Below, piece by piece: positions 53,781 to 62,351 of a DNA stretch of 64,000 nt. The translations under genes and the position numbers were made by a program. This stretch comes from JBOGOC01 sp050747525. Its GTDB lineage: Bacteria > Acidobacteriota > Polarisedimenticolia > JACPZX01 > DASXTC01. The first letter of the stretch is position 1. Every line of letters starts with the position of its first letter. The notes beneath the pieces are model-generated. The model searched no databases. It worked only from the letters and a program-made list of their open reading frames with translations, and had not been told where the DNA came from. The stretch spans positions 1-64,000 of the forward strand of contig JBOGOC010000045.1 of NCBI GenBank assembly GCA_050747525.1. Direction: 5' to 3'.

Positions 53781-53784
53781 ATGG

Positions 53785-54690
53785 ATGCGGCTCCCCGTGT
53801 ACATCCTGTCTCTGGTTGTCCTTTCCTCATCCGGCTCTCATCTGGAGGTCGTGGTGGGCGTGGACGACAAGGGGCGGGCGACCGATCAGTGGCTGAAGAT
53901 GCTCGGCAGGTCAGGGACGGCGGCCATGGAAAAGAAGCTCTCCAGCGCCGAACAGGCCTGGGCGGACCTCATCCATTCGAGACTCGACGTCTGGAATGAC
54001 CGCCGGGGCGTCCTGGCCGGCCCCTTCGATCCCATCGGGCCTCCCGAGCGCGCGCTCATCGTCATGGGGAACCGTGGAGGCAACGATGCCTTCACCCATG
54101 ACCCCACCACGATGGGCTTCGACCTGTCGGCGTTGCAGTCCGCCTACGGGGACGCGACCGTTCCCGAGAACCGCCGGCGCATCGACCGGTTCTTCGATCA
54201 TGAGTACACGCATCTCATGCAGAAGGCGTGGCTCGTGGACCATCCCTATCCCGCGCAGACTCCGTTGCGCGCGGCGTTGCTGGATATCTGGCTGGAAGGG
54301 CTCGGCAACTACCGCTCTTTGTCCGATCGCTGGCGAGCCGCTGACGGGAAGGCCTCGCCGGCCACGCTGGAAACGCTCGCGGTGCTGGAGCCCCGGCTCG
54401 TCGCCAGGATGTCGGCACTGGCGTGTGCTGATGCTGACGCAGCGGCGCCCCTCACGACCGATCTCTCCGAAGGGAAGTTCGAGGCGAAGTGGGGTGCTCT
54501 GCCGGCCGCGTTGTGGCTGGAGGGCGAGGTGAGCGGCGATCCGCAGGCATTGCGCCGTTTCGTCCTTGCAGGACCGGATGGCATCTGGGACCTCGCAGCC
54601 CGGCGTCTGCCAGGTCCGCTGAGAGACGTCCTCGCGGAAGCCAGGACAGCGGCCGCGATGTGTTCCGCTCAACATGGAGGGTTGATGTGA
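53785..54690 (+). CDS. Exported zinc-metallopeptidase-like protein
   Basis: This 301-residue protein has a short N-terminal signal (MRLPVYILSLVVLSSS). The zinc box DHEYTHLMQ gives H139, E140 and H143, with a possible third ligand Glu in WLEGLGNY about 30 residues later, a gluzincin-like arrangement. Upstream GNRGGNDAFTHDPTTMGFDL is a conserved-looking strand. It is likely a periplasmic peptidase. Its stop overlaps the hflK GTG start by 4 bases, linking it to the membrane proteolysis regulators. Confidence 0.75.
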   Translation: MRLPVYILSLVVLSSSGSHLEVVVGVDDKGRATDQWLKMLGRSGTAAMEKKLSSAEQAWADLIHSRLDVWNDRRGVLAGPFDPIGPPERALIVMGNRGGNDAFTHDPTTMGFDLSALQSAYGDATVPENRRRIDRFFDHEYTHLMQKAWLVDHPYPAQTPLRAALLDIWLEGLGNYRSLSDRWRAADGKASPATLETLAVLEPRLVARMSALACADADAAAPLTTDLSEGKFEAKWGALPAALWLEGEVSGDPQALRRFVLAGPDGIWDLAARRLPGPLRDVLAEARTAAAMCSAQHGGLM

Positions 54691-55697
54691 CCGACATGTG
54701 GGATCGAGTTCAGGCCTGGATGAATCGCTACGGACGGAACACGCCGCCCGGGGACCGGCCGCGGTGGATCCGCAACGTCGCGGTCGCCGCCGTCGTCATC
54801 CTGCTGGCCTGGAGCAGCTACTACCAGGTCGAGCCCGCGGAGGTCGGCGCGGTTCAGAGGTTCGGAAGGCTCGTGCGAACCACGGAGCCCGGCCCGCACC
54901 TCAAGATCCCCTTGGGCATCGAGACCGTGACCAAGGTGCCGGTCCAGAGGCAGCTCAAGATGGAGTTTGGATTCAGGACGCAGGAAGTGGGGGCGCGCTC
55001 GACGTATGCTCCCCCTTCCTCCGAGACGAGAGGGGAGTCGCTCATGCTGACGGGCGACCTGAACGTCGCGGTGGTGGAGTGGATCGTCCAGTACCGGATC
55101 AGGGACCCGCGCGCCTACCTGTTCAACGTGCGCGACGTGGAGACGACGTTTCACTACATGTCCGAGGCCGCGATGCGCCAGGTGGTCGGTGACCACAGCG
55201 TGGACGAAGTGATCACCATCGGCCGCGAGGCCATCGCCTTCCAGGCGAAGGAGGAGCTGCAGCGTCTCTGCGATCTCTACGGAATCGGGATCGAGGTCCA
55301 GCAGCTGGTCCTTCAGGACGTCAATCCGCCGGATCCGGTCAAGCCCGCCTTCAACGAGGTGAACCAGGCGATCCAGGAGAGAGAGCGCTCCATCAACGAG
55401 GCCTGGGCCGAGTACAACCTGGCGGTTCCACGAGCCAACGGCGAGGCGGATCAAGCCATCCGGGCGGCGGAGGGGTATGCCGTGGAGCGTGAGAACAAGG
55501 CGCTGGGCGATGCCAGCCGTTTCGACGCTTTCTACGAGGAGTACCGCAAGGCGCCGGCAGTGACACGCAGGAGGATTCACCTCGAGACCATGAACAGAAT
55601 CATCCCCAAGCTGGGGCGCAAGGTGATCCTCGACGAGAAGGCCCGCGGGATCCTCCCGCTGCTGCAGCTCGACGGAGCCAAGGAGGTGAAGCCATGA
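54687..55697 (+). CDS. hflK: HflK family SPFH/band 7 protein
   Basis: The start is GTG with GGAGG seven bases upstream; the open frame further upstream overlaps the peptidase gene. The 336-residue protein has one membrane helix (VAVAAVVILLAWSSYY) and the band 7 domain: VEPAEVGAVQRFGRLVRTTE, PGPHLKIPLGIETVTKVPVQ and LMLTGDLNVAVVEWIVQYRI. A long helical region follows. HflK forms a cage with HflC that modulates the FtsH protease in the inner membrane. It is coupled to hflC by an ATGA overlap. Confidence 0.93.
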   Translation: MTDMWDRVQAWMNRYGRNTPPGDRPRWIRNVAVAAVVILLAWSSYYQVEPAEVGAVQRFGRLVRTTEPGPHLKIPLGIETVTKVPVQRQLKMEFGFRTQEVGARSTYAPPSSETRGESLMLTGDLNVAVVEWIVQYRIRDPRAYLFNVRDVETTFHYMSEAAMRQVVGDHSVDEVITIGREAIAFQAKEELQRLCDLYGIGIEVQQLVLQDVNPPDPVKPAFNEVNQAIQERERSINEAWAEYNLAVPRANGEADQAIRAAEGYAVERENKALGDASRFDAFYEEYRKAPAVTRRRIHLETMNRIIPKLGRKVILDEKARGILPLLQLDGAKEVKP

Positions 55698-56638
55698 GAC
55701 GGCATGGCTGGCTACGGTGGGTTGCAGGGCTGCTGGTGCTCATCGTCGCCTGGGCCTCGGTCTACACGCTCTCGGAGACCGAGCAGGCCATCATCGTGCA
55801 GTTCGGCCGCCCCGTGGGTGGCGTCATCAACCAGCCCGGATTGAAGGCGAAGCTTCCCTTCATTCAGGTGGTGCACCGCTTCGACAAGCGCTGGCTGGAG
55901 TTCGATGGCGACACCAACGAGATCCCCACCAAGGACAAGAAGTACATCTGGGTGGACACCTACGCCCGGTGGCGCATCGCGGACCCGCTGCGGTTCTACC
56001 AGGCGGTTCGTGACGAGATCGGTGCGCAGAGCCGGCTCGACGACATCGTCGACGGCGAGACACGCAACGCGGTGGCGTCCTTCGATCTGATCGAGCTCGT
56101 GCGCTCGACGAACAGGGATTTCGAGATCACCGGCGAGCTGGAAGGGATTGGCTCGGCCGAGGCGATGGCACGCATCAACACCGGCCGCCAGAAGATTGAG
56201 GCCCTGATCCTCGAGAAGGCCTCCCGGATCACGCCCGAGTTCGGCATCGAGCTGGTGGATGTCCGCTTCAAGCGCATCAACTACGTGGAGACCGTCCAGG
56301 CGAAGGTGTACGAACGGATGATCTCCGAGCGCAAGCGGATCGCCGAAAGAAGCCGCTCGGAGGGCCAGGGGCGCGCCGCCGAGATCAGGGGGCAGAAAGA
56401 GCGGGACATCCTGGCCGCCTCGTCGCTGGGATACAAGACCGCTCAGGAGCTCAAGGGAGCCGCCGACGCCAAGGCCACCAGCATCTATGCGAAGGCCTAC
56501 GGGAGAGACCCCGAGCTGTACCAGTTCGTCAAGGCGATGGAAACCCTCGAGAGCAGCCTGGACGAGCAGACCACGCTGGTGCTGACCACCGATTCGGATC
56601 TGCTGCGATTCCTCAAGGGAGCGGGGCACCTTCCTTGA
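55694..56638 (+). CDS. hflC: HflC family SPFH/band 7 protein
   Basis: This 314-residue protein has an N-terminal membrane helix (WVAGLLVLIVAWASVYTL) and band 7 motifs: SETEQAIIVQFGRPVGGVIN, QPGLKAKLPFIQVVHRFDKR and TKDKKYIWVDTYARWRIADP. FGIELVDVRFKRINY and the coiled-coil part YERMISERKRIAERSRSEGQ are typical of HflC. Length is near the family norm. It partners HflK; no ftsH gene is in the window. Confidence 0.94.
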   Translation: MRRHGWLRWVAGLLVLIVAWASVYTLSETEQAIIVQFGRPVGGVINQPGLKAKLPFIQVVHRFDKRWLEFDGDTNEIPTKDKKYIWVDTYARWRIADPLRFYQAVRDEIGAQSRLDDIVDGETRNAVASFDLIELVRSTNRDFEITGELEGIGSAEAMARINTGRQKIEALILEKASRITPEFGIELVDVRFKRINYVETVQAKVYERMISERKRIAERSRSEGQGRAAEIRGQKERDILAASSLGYKTAQELKGAADAKATSIYAKAYGRDPELYQFVKAMETLESSLDEQTTLVLTTDSDLLRFLKGAGHLP

Positions 56639-56671
56639 CGCCATCCGGAGGTTTGACTAGCCTGCCGCTGG

Positions 56672-59065
56672 ATGAAGTCAAGCTGGTCCCTGCTTCTCGT
56701 CATCGTCGTCCTGCTTGACTCTTCGAGCTCTCCGGCCCAGGCTCCTGAGTCCGACAGCGATGCGCTCCGGCAAGGTCTGGAGCTGGCCCGCCAGGGCCGG
56801 CTGGACCAGGCGGCGGCGCAGCTGCGCGGCCACGTCCAGTCATGGCCCCAGGACCCGAAGGGGCACTTCTACCTGGGCCGCGTCCTGGCGCAGATGGCCC
56901 AGACCCGGGACTCCTCCTACGACGAGGCCGTGTCCGAGCTGGAGACCGCGCTGAGGCTCGATCCCTCCCAGGCCGTCGTCCGGATGCAGCTTGCGGACAT
57001 CTACGGCGTGCGGCGCCCCGGAGTCTTCCAGCCGGACAGGACCGTCGAGCTCTATGAGCAGCTTCTGCAGGCGCATCCCGACCGCTACGACGTCCGATTG
57101 AGGTACGTCAAATGGATCTTCAGCGGGGAGGTGCGGCTGGCGAGACGCGGCGATCCGAAGAGGGTCCTGCAGGATTCGGCGTGGGCCATGGACGTGGCGC
57201 GCTTTCATCTGGAAAAGGCGATCGACCAGGCGCCGGCCCGGTCGCCGGCCAGCATGGAGGCGCGGACCTTCCTGGGCGAGGTCCAGTACCGCTCGGGGGA
57301 ATGGGACGCGGCGCGCGCCACCTTCGAGCGGATCATCGCGGATCAGCAGGACGGGAGCCTGAACGTCGCGCCCGCCTGGAACTCGATCGGCCACTGCCGC
57401 TGGCGCAAGGGCGAATACGCGCCCGCGGCGGACGCGTTCCGGAAGGCGTTCGACCTGATGCCCTCCCTCGCGCATCTGTACGACATCAAGCTGGCCTATG
57501 ACGCGCTGGGCGGCTATCCGCCGGGCCTCCCCGAGCGCTACCGGTTCGCTGTTCGGCCCGAGAACGTCGACGCGGCCCATCCCCCCGCCCTGCGCTTCAC
57601 CGACATCGCCCCCGAGCTGCACATCGACAAGCTGGCAGGCGCCGGGCCGTGCGGGTGGGCCGACTACAACGGCGACGGGAGGTACGACCTGATGGCGTGC
57701 GGATGCGACACCTTCTGCACCCTCTACAAGGCCGACGGGGATCGCTTCGTGGACGAGACGCTCCCGGCCCGGCTCGGGCGCACGGAGCCGGGGTTCGGCA
57801 TGGCCTGGGCCGACTACGACAACGATGGGGATCCCGATGTCTACATCGCTCGCAACGGCTGGAACGGCCCGGCCGCCAACAGCCTGCTGCGCAACAACGG
57901 CGACGGCACATTCACCGACGTGGCCGGACCGGCGGGCGTGGACGATGGGGGATCGTCGTTTCACACCGCCTGGTTCGACTACGATCGCGATGGCTGGCTG
58001 GACCTGATGGTGAGCAACGGCGTGTACCTGGACGGCTCGACCAACCAGCTGTACCGCAACAAGGGGGACGGCACCTTCGCCAACGTCACAGGGCAGGCGG
58101 GCCTCCTGGAGCCTCCGGGGTACGGGACGATCGGCGTGGCGCTGGGGGACTACGACGGCGACGGATGGCCCGACGTCTTCTTCCATGGCAGGACGGCGCG
58201 CAACCGGCTCTACCGCAACAACCACGACGGGACGTTCACGGATGTGGCCGCCCGAGCGGGCGTGCAGGGGACCGGGACGCAGAACGGGTTCATCGCGTTG
58301 TTCTCGGACCTCGACAGCGACGGCGACCTGGACATCTTCACCGGCAGCCTCGCTCCCTGGGAGCAGGTCCTGGAGGGGTACCGGCCGGGGTATGCGCCGG
58401 GCCCGCTCGACCACATCCCCCGCTTCTACCGGAACAACGGCGACGGCACCTTCAGCGACGATTCGGTGAGCGCCGGCTTCAAGTACCCGCTCGGCATCAT
58501 GGCGGCCAGCATCGCCGATCTGGACAACGACGGATATCAGGACGTCTACCTGGGCACGGGCAACCCCGAGCTGCGCCGCGTGGAGCCGAACATCTTCTAC
58601 CACAACCGCGCCGGCAGGGCCTTCGAGGACCTCACGAGATACACCGGGCTGGGCGCGCTCGGCAAGGGACACGGCATCACCTTCCTCGACTGGGACGGGG
58701 ACGGCGATCTTGAGATGTACGCCGAGCTGGGCGGATTCTTCCACGGTGACTGGTGGCGCAACGCCTTCTACCGGAACGAAGCCGGCAACAGGAACCACTG
58801 GCTCCAGGTGAAGCTGTCGCAGCCGGACCGCAACCGCGATGCCATCGGAGCCATGGTGACCGTCGTGGCCGGGCCGCTGCGCCAGGTGCAGCAGATCACG
58901 GCGGGCCGCGGATTCGGCTCGACCGACCCGCCGGTCCTGCACTTTGGCCTGGGAGGGGCCCGGCGTGTCGACTCGGTGAGCGTCGTGTGGCCCGATGGTG
59001 AACGCCAGAGCCTGGCGGACCAGCCGGCCGACCGGCTCCTCACCGTCCGAAAAAAAGGCAACTAA
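56672..59065 (+). CDS. Exported TPR-VCBS-ASPIC/UnbV protein
   Basis: This 797-residue protein has a signal peptide (residues 1-23). TPR units lie at about 30-290 (GLELARQGRLDQAAAQLRGH, FRKAFDLMPSLAHLYDIKLA). VCBS/FG-GAP repeats with calcium loops (DYNGDGRYD, DYDNDGDPD, DYDGDGWPD, DLDSDGDLD) fill 300-700. The C-terminal ASPIC/UnbV domain has NHWLQVKLSQPDRNRDAIGA and VSVVWPDGERQ. Such proteins are surface or secreted and bind calcium; the ligand is unknown. It is the first of three adjacent genes with shared domains. Confidence 0.92.
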   Translation: MKSSWSLLLVIVVLLDSSSSPAQAPESDSDALRQGLELARQGRLDQAAAQLRGHVQSWPQDPKGHFYLGRVLAQMAQTRDSSYDEAVSELETALRLDPSQAVVRMQLADIYGVRRPGVFQPDRTVELYEQLLQAHPDRYDVRLRYVKWIFSGEVRLARRGDPKRVLQDSAWAMDVARFHLEKAIDQAPARSPASMEARTFLGEVQYRSGEWDAARATFERIIADQQDGSLNVAPAWNSIGHCRWRKGEYAPAADAFRKAFDLMPSLAHLYDIKLAYDALGGYPPGLPERYRFAVRPENVDAAHPPALRFTDIAPELHIDKLAGAGPCGWADYNGDGRYDLMACGCDTFCTLYKADGDRFVDETLPARLGRTEPGFGMAWADYDNDGDPDVYIARNGWNGPAANSLLRNNGDGTFTDVAGPAGVDDGGSSFHTAWFDYDRDGWLDLMVSNGVYLDGSTNQLYRNKGDGTFANVTGQAGLLEPPGYGTIGVALGDYDGDGWPDVFFHGRTARNRLYRNNHDGTFTDVAARAGVQGTGTQNGFIALFSDLDSDGDLDIFTGSLAPWEQVLEGYRPGYAPGPLDHIPRFYRNNGDGTFSDDSVSAGFKYPLGIMAASIADLDNDGYQDVYLGTGNPELRRVEPNIFYHNRAGRAFEDLTRYTGLGALGKGHGITFLDWDGDGDLEMYAELGGFFHGDWWRNAFYRNEAGNRNHWLQVKLSQPDRNRDAIGAMVTVVAGPLRQVQQITAGRGFGSTDPPVLHFGLGGARRVDSVSVVWPDGERQSLADQPADRLLTVRKKGN

Positions 59066-59163
59066 ACCCTTCGCTCCGGTGTCCGTATAGGTGCAGGCGC
59101 TCGTGCGTGGGTTGTTCTTTCCGTCCCGGCCTCCATGCAAGCCCCTCGGAGGCGGCTTCACGT

Positions 59164-60648
59164 ATGCGGCTTTTCCGACCGGTCGTGGTGTGTCTCAGCG
59201 CGTTTCTGCTCGCGGCGGCTCCTCCGTCGCCCGAGCACGAGGCGGCGCTGCAGAGCGCCCGCGCGGCCCTCGCCGTGCAGGATTTTCCCGCGGCGCTGGC
59301 GCAGCTGGATCGGGCGATCCACCTCGATCCCGTCTCGCCGGCCGCGTTCGTGCTGCTGGGCCAGGCCTCCATGCGTCTGGAGAGATACGCCGATGCCTCG
59401 GAGGCGCTGGCGCGCGGCGCCGAGCTGGCGGGAGGGACCTCGACTCACGAGGGGGCCGTCGCCCTCAACCTGCTCGCCTATGCCCTCGCGCGGCAGGACA
59501 GGAACGCCGAGGCTCTCGACCTGCTGGACCGGCTCGCGCCACTCAACGCCCGGCGGCCGGCGGCCTGGCTCCTGCGAGGCAACGTTCAGATGGCACTGGG
59601 CCGCAGCGAGGCGGCGAGGCTCGATTTTCTGAAGGTGCTGCAGCTGCTGGCCGACACGGGACCAGCTTCCGGTTCACCCGGCCCTTCCGACTCGCTCATG
59701 GCGGCCGCCTGGCAGGGCCTGGGGATCACGGCCTATCGGCTCGGTGACGATGCGGCGGCTCTGGAGGCGCTGACGAAAGCCCCGGGTGAGCTCGATGCCC
59801 GGTATCACCTGGCCCTGACGCTCGCGCGACGGGGGAATCACGCGGAGGCGCTCGAGGCTTTCCAGGACGTGCTCGCGAAGGAGCCGACGCATCGAGGGGC
59901 GCTCCAGGGACTCGCGCGCAGCGCGGGCGCTCTGGGGCGCAACGACCAGCGCACGGCGGCTCTGTCCGCCCTGGAGTCGCTGTATCGACGCGATGAGGAG
60001 CTTCGGGCGGCCAGGGTGCAGGTGTCCACGCTCAGGACGCACTCGCTCGCCAGGATGGAGGCGGGCGACTCGAAGGGAGCCAGCGCCGATCTCGAGAAGG
60101 CGGTGCAGCTCGCCCCCGACGATCTCCAGCTGCGGCTCGATCTCGGCCGCACCCTTCAGATGGCGGGCGAGCGCGGCCGCAGCGAGCAAGTCCTGAGGGC
60201 CGTCATCGCGCAGGACCCGCTGAACGCGGAGGCCCACCTTCATCTCGGCAGGCTGCTCCTGGAAGAGGGCGACGTCGCCGCGGCGGCCATCCCGCTGGAG
60301 ACCGCCTGCCGCGTGGCTCCCATGAAGGCCACCTGTCGCGCCTCCCTGGGCCAGGCCTACCTGCGTGCCGGACGGTCCGATGCCGGGATCGAGCAGCTCC
60401 GGCTGGCCCGGAGCATGGCACCCACCGACCCCGAGAACGCCTACAACCTGGGGATGGGGCTCGCGCAGATCGGCGCATTGCGCGAAGCGACCGTGGAGCT
60501 GGAATCCGCCGCCGCGCTGGGCCTGAACGACCCGCGTCCTCACGAGGCCCTGGCCACCCTGTATGCCCGGCTGGGGGACACCCAACGAAGCCGCCGCGAG
60601 CAGGAGATCCTCCGGCGGCTCATCTCACGCCCGAGCACGCCTGCGTGA
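59164..60648 (+). CDS. Exported TPR protein
   Basis: This 494-residue protein has a signal peptide (MRLFRPVVVCLSAFLLAAAP). The ATG at 59164 has GGAGG 12 bases upstream; a GTG at 59107 would add residues before the signal. TPR repeats run through the whole length: LDRAIHLDPVSPAAFVLLGQ, LEKAVQLAPDDLQLRLDLGR, LETACRVAPMKATCRASLGQ and AYNLGMGLAQIGALREATVE. It likely acts as a periplasmic scaffold for the flanking UnbV proteins. Its stop overlaps the next gene's GTG start by 4 bases. Confidence 0.9.
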   Translation: MRLFRPVVVCLSAFLLAAAPPSPEHEAALQSARAALAVQDFPAALAQLDRAIHLDPVSPAAFVLLGQASMRLERYADASEALARGAELAGGTSTHEGAVALNLLAYALARQDRNAEALDLLDRLAPLNARRPAAWLLRGNVQMALGRSEAARLDFLKVLQLLADTGPASGSPGPSDSLMAAAWQGLGITAYRLGDDAAALEALTKAPGELDARYHLALTLARRGNHAEALEAFQDVLAKEPTHRGALQGLARSAGALGRNDQRTAALSALESLYRRDEELRAARVQVSTLRTHSLARMEAGDSKGASADLEKAVQLAPDDLQLRLDLGRTLQMAGERGRSEQVLRAVIAQDPLNAEAHLHLGRLLLEEGDVAAAAIPLETACRVAPMKATCRASLGQAYLRAGRSDAGIEQLRLARSMAPTDPENAYNLGMGLAQIGALREATVELESAAALGLNDPRPHEALATLYARLGDTQRSRREQEILRRLISRPSTPA

Positions 60649-62339
60649 AGCCGGCGCGGGCGATCGCCGTCGCGGGGGGGCTGGCGGCGCTCCTGACGGC
60701 GGCCATCGTGGCCGCGGGCGCGCCCGAGCCGGCCATCACCTTCTTCGACATCACGGATACCGCCGGGATCTCCTTCCGTCACGTCCACGGAGGAAGCGGC
60801 GAGAAGTACTACGTCGAGACCATGGGCTCGGGCGCCTGCTGGTTCGATCACGACAACGACGGCGACATCGACCTGTACGTCGTCAACTCGGGGCCGCTCC
60901 CCGGCTTCAAGGGCCCGGGGGACACCTCGAGCCGGCTCTACCGCAACGAAGGAGGCGGGCGGTTCACCGACGTCACCTCGCAGGCCGGAGTCGGCAACCA
61001 GGGCCGGTACGGCATGGGCTGCACGGTGGGGGACATCGATGGCGACAACGACCGCGACCTGTACGTGACCAGCTTCGGACCCAATGTGATGTACCGGAAT
61101 GATGGGGGTGGCCGGTTCACGGACGTCACCGCGGAGTCGGGGACGGCGGGTGCCGGCTGGAGCGCGAGCGCGGCCTTCGGGGACCTGGACAACGATGGGG
61201 ATCTGGACCTCTACGTCACCCGCTACATCGACTTCACCCTGGACAACAACAAGTACTGCGGCGAAAGGAAGCCCGGCTACCGGGCCTACTGCCATCCCGA
61301 CCAGTACAACGGTGTTCCGGACCTGCTCTACAGGAACCGCGGGAACGGGCAGTTCGAGGACGCCAGCGTGGCGGCGGGGATTGCCGATCCCGTGGGCAAG
61401 GGGCTCGGCGTCGTGATGCTGGACGTCAACGACGACGGCTGGCTCGACATCTACGTCGCCAACGACAAGACGATCAACTTTCTCTACCTGAACAAGCGCG
61501 ACGGCGCGTTCCGGGACATCTCCATGATGTCGGGCACGGGCTTCTCGGAGAGCGGCCTGCCCCAGGCCGGCATGGGAACCGATGCCGCGGACGTGAACGG
61601 AGACGGCCGGCAGGACCTCATCGTCACCAACCTGGACTACGAGACCAACGAGCTGTACCTCAACAGCGGCGACCTGACGTTCACGGACGCCACCTACGCG
61701 GCGGGCATGGGGGAGGCGAACTTCCTGAACGTGGGGTTCGGCGCGGACTTCCTGGACTACGACAACGACGCCGATCAGGACCTGCTCGTCGTGAACGGCC
61801 ACATCCTGGACAACATCGAGCTGTTCAAGGACAAGCTGACCTACGCGCAGCCCCGCTCGATGATGGCCAACGGCGGCACGGGGATCTTCCGCGAGGTCGG
61901 TCCGTCGCTGGGGCCGGCGTTCGCGAAGCCCGACGTCGGGCGCGGCCTGGCGGTGGGCGACATGGACAACGACGGCGACCTCGACGCCTTCGTGGTGAAC
62001 AACAACCGCCCCGCGCAGCTCCTACGCAACGAAGGCGGAGCGCAGGCGGGTCACTGGATGATCCTTGTGCTGCAGGGAGCGCGCGGCAACGTCGACGCCA
62101 TCGGGGCGCGTGTCCGGGTCACTCCGCGCGGCCCCGGGAGCACGCCGCGCGTCCAGACTCTCGAGGTCAGAGCGGGCTCGAGCTACCTGTCCCAGAACGA
62201 CGTCCGGCTGCACGTCGGCCTCGGCCGGGCGACGGCCGCCGACATCGAGGTCCGCTGGCCAGGCGGTGGCGTGCAGAGCTTCCCCGGGGTGAACGCGGAC
62301 CGCATCGTCACCCTCACGCGCCTGCCGGGTACCCGCTGA
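60645..62339 (+). CDS. Exported VCBS-ASPIC/UnbV protein
   Basis: The start is GTG in a GTGA overlap. This 564-residue protein has a signal peptide (AIAVAGGLAALLTAAIVAAG). VCBS repeats run from about 40 to 470, with FDHDNDGDIDLYVVNSG, GDLDNDGDLDLYVTRY, LDVNDDGWLDIYVAND and GDMDNDGDLDAFVVNNN. The UnbV domain (GARGNVDAIGARVRVTP, RAGSSYLSQNDVRLHVGLG, IEVRWPGG) ends it. It has the same CRTAC-like plan as the protein at 56672 without TPRs, and is translated with the TPR protein. Confidence 0.93.
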   Translation: MKPARAIAVAGGLAALLTAAIVAAGAPEPAITFFDITDTAGISFRHVHGGSGEKYYVETMGSGACWFDHDNDGDIDLYVVNSGPLPGFKGPGDTSSRLYRNEGGGRFTDVTSQAGVGNQGRYGMGCTVGDIDGDNDRDLYVTSFGPNVMYRNDGGGRFTDVTAESGTAGAGWSASAAFGDLDNDGDLDLYVTRYIDFTLDNNKYCGERKPGYRAYCHPDQYNGVPDLLYRNRGNGQFEDASVAAGIADPVGKGLGVVMLDVNDDGWLDIYVANDKTINFLYLNKRDGAFRDISMMSGTGFSESGLPQAGMGTDAADVNGDGRQDLIVTNLDYETNELYLNSGDLTFTDATYAAGMGEANFLNVGFGADFLDYDNDADQDLLVVNGHILDNIELFKDKLTYAQPRSMMANGGTGIFREVGPSLGPAFAKPDVGRGLAVGDMDNDGDLDAFVVNNNRPAQLLRNEGGAQAGHWMILVLQGARGNVDAIGARVRVTPRGPGSTPRVQTLEVRAGSSYLSQNDVRLHVGLGRATAADIEVRWPGGGVQSFPGVNADRIVTLTRLPGTR

Positions 62340-62351
62340 AGCCGCCGAGTC

